A program made the position numbers and the translations under genes. DNA of 13,115 nucleotides from Monoraphidium neglectum (lineage: Eukaryota; Chlorophyta; Chlorophyceae; Sphaeropleales; Selenastraceae). The notes under the pieces are model-generated. The model was not told the origin of the DNA, did not search any database, and saw nothing but the letters and a program-made list of their open reading frames with translations. This document shows positions 8,479 through 13,115 of the stretch, in pieces (within the stretch, counting starts at the first letter, position 1; every line of letters starts with the position of its first letter). The DNA lies in NCBI RefSeq assembly GCF_000611645.1, contig NW_014012053.1:1-13115 (forward strand). Direction: 5' to 3'.

Positions 8479-9172
8479 ACGCTGAACCTGGCTTGCTCGC
8501 CCCCCCTCACACAGGATGCATGGCTGCACTCCTTCTCATTCATCATGTCTCTTTCGCAACACCATTGCCTGCTGCAAAACGACGCCACTGTTTTCAGATT
8601 TGCTGCAAATGACGCCGCTGCTTCCAAAATTGCTGTTGAGTTTGTCCGCCATCCACCGGGATGCGAGCTGTTGCTATGGATGGCATGCCGAGTGCTCATG
8701 TTGACCCAGCACAAGCATCTACACTGCGCTATGCAAACACACTGACATGCCTCACACGGTCTAGACACAGCCGCACTGGCAGCGGCATCATCAGGGGTGA
8801 ATGGTTGCGGTTGGGCAGGGCCAGGTTCACTGTGCCTTGCACGCCTGACCCCATTGGTGGGTTCTGTACTTTCAGTCCTTGGGCTTGTCCTGCTGGCAGG
8901 GCCCCAGCTACGACCATAGCGCTGTCTTTGTGGCCCACAAGCAACTTCAGAAGCTGTCGAGGTCCAGCAGCACTCCCAGTGTGGTGGCACGTTTGAATTC
9001 GAGGGACCCCGGCAGGAGAGCTGCCGCCGCTGGGGGTTTGGGCGGCGCACTCACGCCACCGATCCCATACCACTCAGGCGCCCACCATGAGCGCGTTCCC
9101 TTCATGTTCCCAAGCATAAGCAACTGGTGGCAGGCTGCATTCACTCCGCAGGCCTCACGCCGTCGCACAGGC
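8479..9172. other. Intergenic region between the Cys-rich and DUF2009 genes
   Basis: No supported gene. A 66-codon open frame at 8545-8745 and a long antisense frame cross it, but neither has recognisable protein character. It should hold the 3' UTR of the upstream gene and the promoter and 5' UTR of the downstream gene. No TGTAA signal was seen. It carries the imperfect direct repeat at 8570-8620. Confidence 0.6.
8570..8620. repeat. Imperfect 31-bp-period direct repeat
   Basis: TGCTGCAAAACGACGCCACTG at 8570-8590 recurs as TGCTGCAAATGACGCCGCTG at 8601-8620, with similar T/C-rich then A-rich flanks. Copies differ by a single-base gap and two substitutions. The 31-bp period is not a multiple of three, which argues against a coding repeat. 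Confidence 0.55.
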
Positions 9173-12100
9173 ATGACAGCAGAACACGCTGCCCATCATG
9201 CAGCCCTAACGCGGGTGCTAGATGGCGAGGAGGCTAGCATGCAGGAGCCGGCGGCCAAGGCCGTCGATCTGGAGGAGACCACCCTGCAAGGTGGGTTGTT
9301 TGTTTGTCGTACGGACTCAGGGATCGCTTATTGCATTGTTCAGCGCGTAATCCGTGCAGCTCCTTGAGCAGCCGGCCTGGCGGCGTGTGCTGCATGAGTG
9401 CTGCTGCCCCGCCGCTCCCGCTGCCCCAAACTCGCCAAAGCACAACGCCAGCTGCTCTTCGCTCCACCGCCATCCGCATGCACTCCATGCGGTCCCATGC
9501 GCCCGCACGGCCCCGCAGACGAGCGCATGCTGCGCATGAAGGCGGAGGCGGACGCCGCCGACCGCGCCCAGCGGCTGCGCGTGTACGCTGAGCAGCTCGC
9601 CGAGTTTGCGGCGGACAAATCCAGCTCGGCCGACGCGCTGCTGCAGCAGGCCGCCGCGCTCAGCGAGTCGCTGCAGCTCCTGCTAGCTCAGGACCCCTCG
9701 GCCAACGGCGGCGGCGTCGGGGGCGGCGCAGCACCGGCGCCGCCGGCGCCCGCCGCAGCGATCGTTGAGCAGATGCAGCGGCTGCGGCTGCAGCTTGAGC
9801 AGGCGGCTCTGGAGGCGCGGCACTTTGCAGACCAGCAGAGGGCCGACGCGGAGCGCTCCAAGCGGTCGTCGCAGCAGGTGCGGGTTGTTGCCAGGGGCCC
9901 CGGCGGCGCGGGGTCAAGAGGGGGGAGGGGCGGGTGCGACTTGAATCGGGGCGGCAACATGCGCGGGCGTGCAACCAGCGTTGGAGGGGGGGCGGCGTGC
10001 CGCCTGCACTCGTATTCAGCAGTCAGGCTCACCAGGAGTAGGCAACTCCGGCGGCGTTGCTGTCCGCAACGTGTGCGGTCACACAAGCCGTACGTTTGCT
10101 CATGCTTTGTTGACGGAGGGGCTTGCAATTCGACAGGCAACCGTACGCCGCAAAATCTGCGACTGCAGGCCGAGCTTATGGCGGTCGACAGCGACATCGA
10201 GAGCAAGCGCCTCAAGGAGGACGACGCGGGCGCCCCCAGCAGCAGCAGCCGCCGCAGCAGCGCCGACGGCAGCGCCGGCGACGCCAACGGCGGCGACGGC
10301 GGCCCGGCGGCCGCCGCTGCGGCAGGGGCGGGGGCAGGCCTGCAGCCGCGCTCGTCGCTCGAGCAGGCGGCGGCCGCAGCGGCGCTGGCGGGCGTGGGCG
10401 TGGGCGGCGCGGGCGCGGGGATGCGGGAGCGGTGCCGTTTCATCCCGCTGCGGCTCAAGCTCGACGAGCGGCGGCTGCTGCGGCTGCTTGAGGCGGCGCT
10501 CAACGTATCTGAATACACGGACAAGGTGCGCGTTGCGCGTAGGGGGGTGGCTCTCGCCGGCCTGCGGCTGGGTGTTCTGCTCGTGCCGCAACTCTTCGCA
10601 CCCCTTGCAAAAGTGGCGAGCCAGTGTTGCGCGGGCGGCTTGTCCTGAGAAGAAGCCTCGTTTCAGCAGCGCCTGCAGCGACAGGCACGGCCGCCAGGGC
10701 AAGCAGCGTGCGTCGCGAGCGGTAGCGGCGGCGGCGGCTTTTTCTCATCACCAAGTCAGGGGACGCCGCGCTCCCCGTCAGCGGGCGGCCCGCTGCCAGT
10801 CAGTCGAGGCTAGACGGCACCCCGGCACACGCGCGCTCGCACGTCGCTCCGCGTCCGACAACCCTCCTCTCGAAAACGTTCATCCGCGCCTCAGGTGGAC
10901 GTGCTGACGTGGCGCAGCAAGAGCGCGCGCGTGACCGCCCAGATCCGGGACCTGTGCGCCATCCTGAGCGGCCTGGTGGTGGCGCAGGACTACAAGCGGG
11001 GGCAGCAGCTGGTGGCGGACCGAGAGTTTGGGGACAACGCGGAGTTCTTCCAGGTGGGGTGTTCAGGAGGTGCCCTTGGGGTGTGTGCCCAGGGGTGGCA
11101 GAGGGGGGTTGCCAAAGGGGGTGTAAGGGGGGTGCCAAGGGGGGGGGCAAGGGTGGTGCCAGCGGGTTTGCCAGGGAGGGGGGCCAGGGTGTGGCACAGA
11201 GGGCCGGGGGTTTCAGAGGCCTGGCACGGCACGGAGCGCGAGGCAGTCGGCGCCAGCAGCGGGCCGGCCGCGTCGGTGGAGGCAGCGGTGGCCGAGAGGT
11301 TGGCCGGGGCCTTCACGCTGCGGCGCGACAACAGGGCCGGCGCCACAGCGGCCCTCTGGGCGCGTGCCTTTGTTGGGGCAGTGGACAAGGGCCCTTGCGC
11401 TTGTGGCGCGCGCCAGCCCATCGCGGCCCGTCCTTGCCACCCCCCGCCGTCCGCCCAGGACGTGTTTGAGATCGGGCGGCGCTACAAGGTGATGAACCCC
11501 GACAAGATGAGGGGCGAGTACGGCAAGCTCATGTACCTGTGAGCATACCACATTGGTTTATGTGTTCCGAGTCTATGCATCTGTATTGTTTTCTGGACTG
11601 TCTTGTATGAACAGCTCTGTCACTCATGAACCTCCCAGCACGCCGATGATTGGCGGACGGTGGCGGTCGCGCCTGTGATGGCCGCCTCACATGCAGGGGT
11701 CTGTCAGCCCCTCGATCTGATCAATATTTGTGCATGCAACGCGTCTTAGGTCTGAGGTCTATCCGAGAGGTCCGCCCGGCGCAAGCGGCCGACGACCCCT
11801 CCAACACACCTGTCTGTTCCCCTGTTGCCCCTCTCTTCCAATCTCATCTCCGCCGCGCCTGCGTCGCGCCCGCCCACCTTCCCGCGACCGCCGCTCCCCA
11901 GCCTGATGGACTCGTCCCAGCCGGCTATAAGGGAGCTCCTGGAGTTCAGCTGCGTGCGGCGGCTGAGGACCGTGGGGGACGCCCTGGAGGCAGGCGGTGC
12001 GGGCGCCCTGCTTGACGACCCGCTGGTGAGGATCTGGGGTTTTCAGGGTTTAGGGCTCCAGGGGTTTTGGGTTTCTAAGGATTCAGGGCTTAGCGTGTAG

Positions 12101-13080
12101 TGTTGAAGTTTCTGTTCCCCGCGCGTCCTCAAGCTTTGGGGGCCAGGGTCGGCTTCGTGCGCGGCGTCCTCAGCTGTGGCGCTTGTGTCACGTCGGCACT
12201 GCCTCGTGGCTTGTTGGGCTGCCGACTGCCGCGCCCCAATCGGTGGGGCGTGAGCGAGCCCGGCGGCGGCGCCGGCGGCCCTACTCCAGCCGCGGAGGCG
12301 GGCGCTGTTGAGGGGCGTTCCCGCGCAGCAGGGGCGCGGCTGACGGCCCTTTGGTTGGCGGCGCAGCATACGGGGGCGCTTCTGCGCAAATTCTACTCGA
12401 ATCATGCCTGCAGACCGGCGTCCCTCATTGGCAGCGTCCTGCTCGGTAAGTGATGTTTAATTCTTGACTGCCGCGCCGCAGGTGGCGCTGGCGACGGGGG
12501 AGATCATGTCCCGGGGGCGGCCGCGCCACGAGGTCCAGAGAGACATCCGCGCCAAGGAGCGCGCGCGGGAGGCGCTGTCGAAAAAGTACAGGTGGGCCGG
12601 GGCGGGGCGCGGCCTCGTCGTAGAGGGGGCTCGGGGCTGGAACCTGAGACTGGGAGGGGGGAGGAGGGCATTCGCGAGCGCGCTGCGGCGCTTGGGTGGG
12701 AAGGACTGGCAGACGGCCCCGAGCTGCGAGCCGCCCTGGCGGCTGGGCGGCCGGCCTGCAACCTCACAGGGGAGGGGAGTGTTGAGGGTGGGACCCCTGT
12801 CCGTGACATCCAATGACCCCCCGACGTCCGATCGTCCGTCATCCTGGCCTGGCATGATGCCACTTGAAGTGCCCCACCCATCAACCGCCCTGGAAATCCC
12901 CCGACCAAGCCCCAACCGACCTTCATCCGACCGCAACCCCGCTCAAACCGATCCAAACCGGATCCAACCAACCCTGAACCGCCCCCCAACCGCCCCCAGG
13001 ACCGCCACGTGCAGCGAGGAGGACATCCTGTGGGCCCTCTACTCCATCAGCGACAACAACTCATACCTGCTCTTCAACAG
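9173..13080 (+). CDS. DUF2009 (UPF0652) family protein with N-terminal coiled-coil extension (3' end outside window)
   Basis: Exons are 9173-9290, 9519-9877, 10169-10525, 10895-11053, 11459-11538, 11902-12025, 12482-12591 and 13000-13080, with 462 residues encoded so far. All junctions are GT-AG and in phase, and the last donor at 13081 shows that the gene continues. From about residue 245 the chain matches DUF2009: LKLDERRLLRLLEAALNVSE, then SEYTDKVDVLTWRSKSARV, DVFEIGRRYKVMNPDKMRGE, KLMYLLMDSSQPAIRELLEF, and SDNNSYLLFNR at the window's end. DUF2009 is conserved across plants, fungi and protists; I know of no assigned biochemical role. Residues about 40-95 and 118-172 are charged, heptad-like helices, probably coiled coil, and about 178-243 is Ser/Gly/Ala low complexity. 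The start at 9173 is chosen for its purine at -3; an in-frame ATG at 9104 or an upstream exon is possible. Confidence 0.92.
11054..11458 (+). other. G-rich, stop-free intron of the DUF2009 gene
   Basis: This 405-bp intron begins GTGGGG and ends CGCCCAG. Its first 170 bases carry many runs of three to nine G in repeated TGCCA-containing units. Its length is a multiple of three and it has no in-frame stop, so retention would add 135 residues. The conserved DUF2009 sequence joins cleanly across it, which shows that it is normally removed. Confidence 0.8.
12034..12093. repeat. Telomere-like G-rich repeat in DUF2009 intron 6
   Basis: Near the 5' end of intron 12026-12481 there are GGGGTTTT, GGGTTTAGGG (12046-12055), GGGGTTTTGGGTTT and related units. 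These resemble degraded TTTAGGG telomeric repeats with the G-rich strand in the transcript. This is the opposite orientation to the EMC3 intron repeat. Confidence 0.55.
12592..12999 (+). other. DUF2009 intron 7, G-rich at its 5' end and C-rich at its 3' end
   Basis: This 408-bp intron lies between the exons ending KKYR and beginning TATCSEEDIL. Its first 80 bases are G-rich, and its last 130 are C-rich with repeated CCAACC/ACCGATCC-like units up to the CCCCCAG acceptor. The two ends could pair in the transcript. No exon was found inside. Confidence 0.75.
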
Positions 13081-13115
13081 GTGGGGGTTGGGGGTTGGGG
13101 GGTGCAGGTTGTGTC
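13081..13115 (+). other. Start of DUF2009 intron 8, cut by the window end
   Basis: A GTGGGG donor follows the phase-2 codon that ends LLFNR. The visible 35 bases are G-rich, as in other introns of this gene. Confidence 0.75.

Noticed and set aside
8545..8745. Small 66-codon open frame with a good start context
   Set aside because: It spans the 31-bp repeat, whose period is not a multiple of three, and it shows no signal peptide, domain or known match.
8094..9050. 318-codon minus-strand open frame covering the end of the Cys-rich gene and the intergenic region
   Set aside because: Half of it is the shadow of the sense last exon. The rest shows no family resemblance and includes the frame-breaking 31-bp repeat.
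1..13115. Search for tRNA, rRNA, transposase or viral genes
   Set aside because: No tRNA B-box-like GGTTCGAATCC on either strand, no rRNA-like blocks, and no integrase, transposase or capsid motifs in any convincing frame.

Overview
The window looks like nuclear DNA of a chlorophyte green alga. It is very GC-rich, its genes are split by many introns of about 150-450 bp, the introns carry CA/GT microsatellites, and one gene is followed by the algal poly(A) signal TGTAA. The encoded proteins are eukaryotic, including an ER membrane insertase subunit and a DUF2009 protein. I cannot name the genus from the sequence. There is no sign of a virus, plasmid, mobile element, CRISPR array or tRNA.

Layout: four genes, all on the + strand. 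(1) 2-2112 is the 3' part of a gene for an Ala/Gln-rich protein. It has a polyglutamine tract and a helical C-terminal region that resembles the C-terminal regions of algal bZIP-type regulators (weak call). (2) 3863-6127 is a complete six-exon EMC3 gene, the Oxa1-family core subunit of the ER membrane protein complex; the spliced frame gives 255 residues. (3) 6274-8478 is a probable four-exon gene for a secreted, cysteine-rich protein with a signal peptide and a GPI-like hydrophobic tail. It carries four C-x8-C modules that I do not recognise as a known family. (4) 9173-13080 is the 5' part of a DUF2009 (UPF0652) gene with an N-terminal coiled-coil and low-complexity extension; it runs off the window inside an intron.

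The non-genic stretches are 2113-3862 and 8479-9172. The first holds a scatter of ACGT-core (CRE-like) motifs and a short hairpin. The second holds an imperfect 31-bp direct repeat. Genes 2 and 3 are packed closely, with 146 bp between stop and proposed start.

Exon structures were deduced by hand from splice motifs, phase agreement and protein similarity. All chains keep a continuous reading frame. The genes share orientation, but nothing in the sequence indicates that they act in one pathway. The most interesting points are the C-x8-C secreted protein, the displaced positive charge in the first transmembrane helix of EMC3, a GC-AG intron in EMC3, and introns rich in telomere-like, G-rich or self-complementary repeats.
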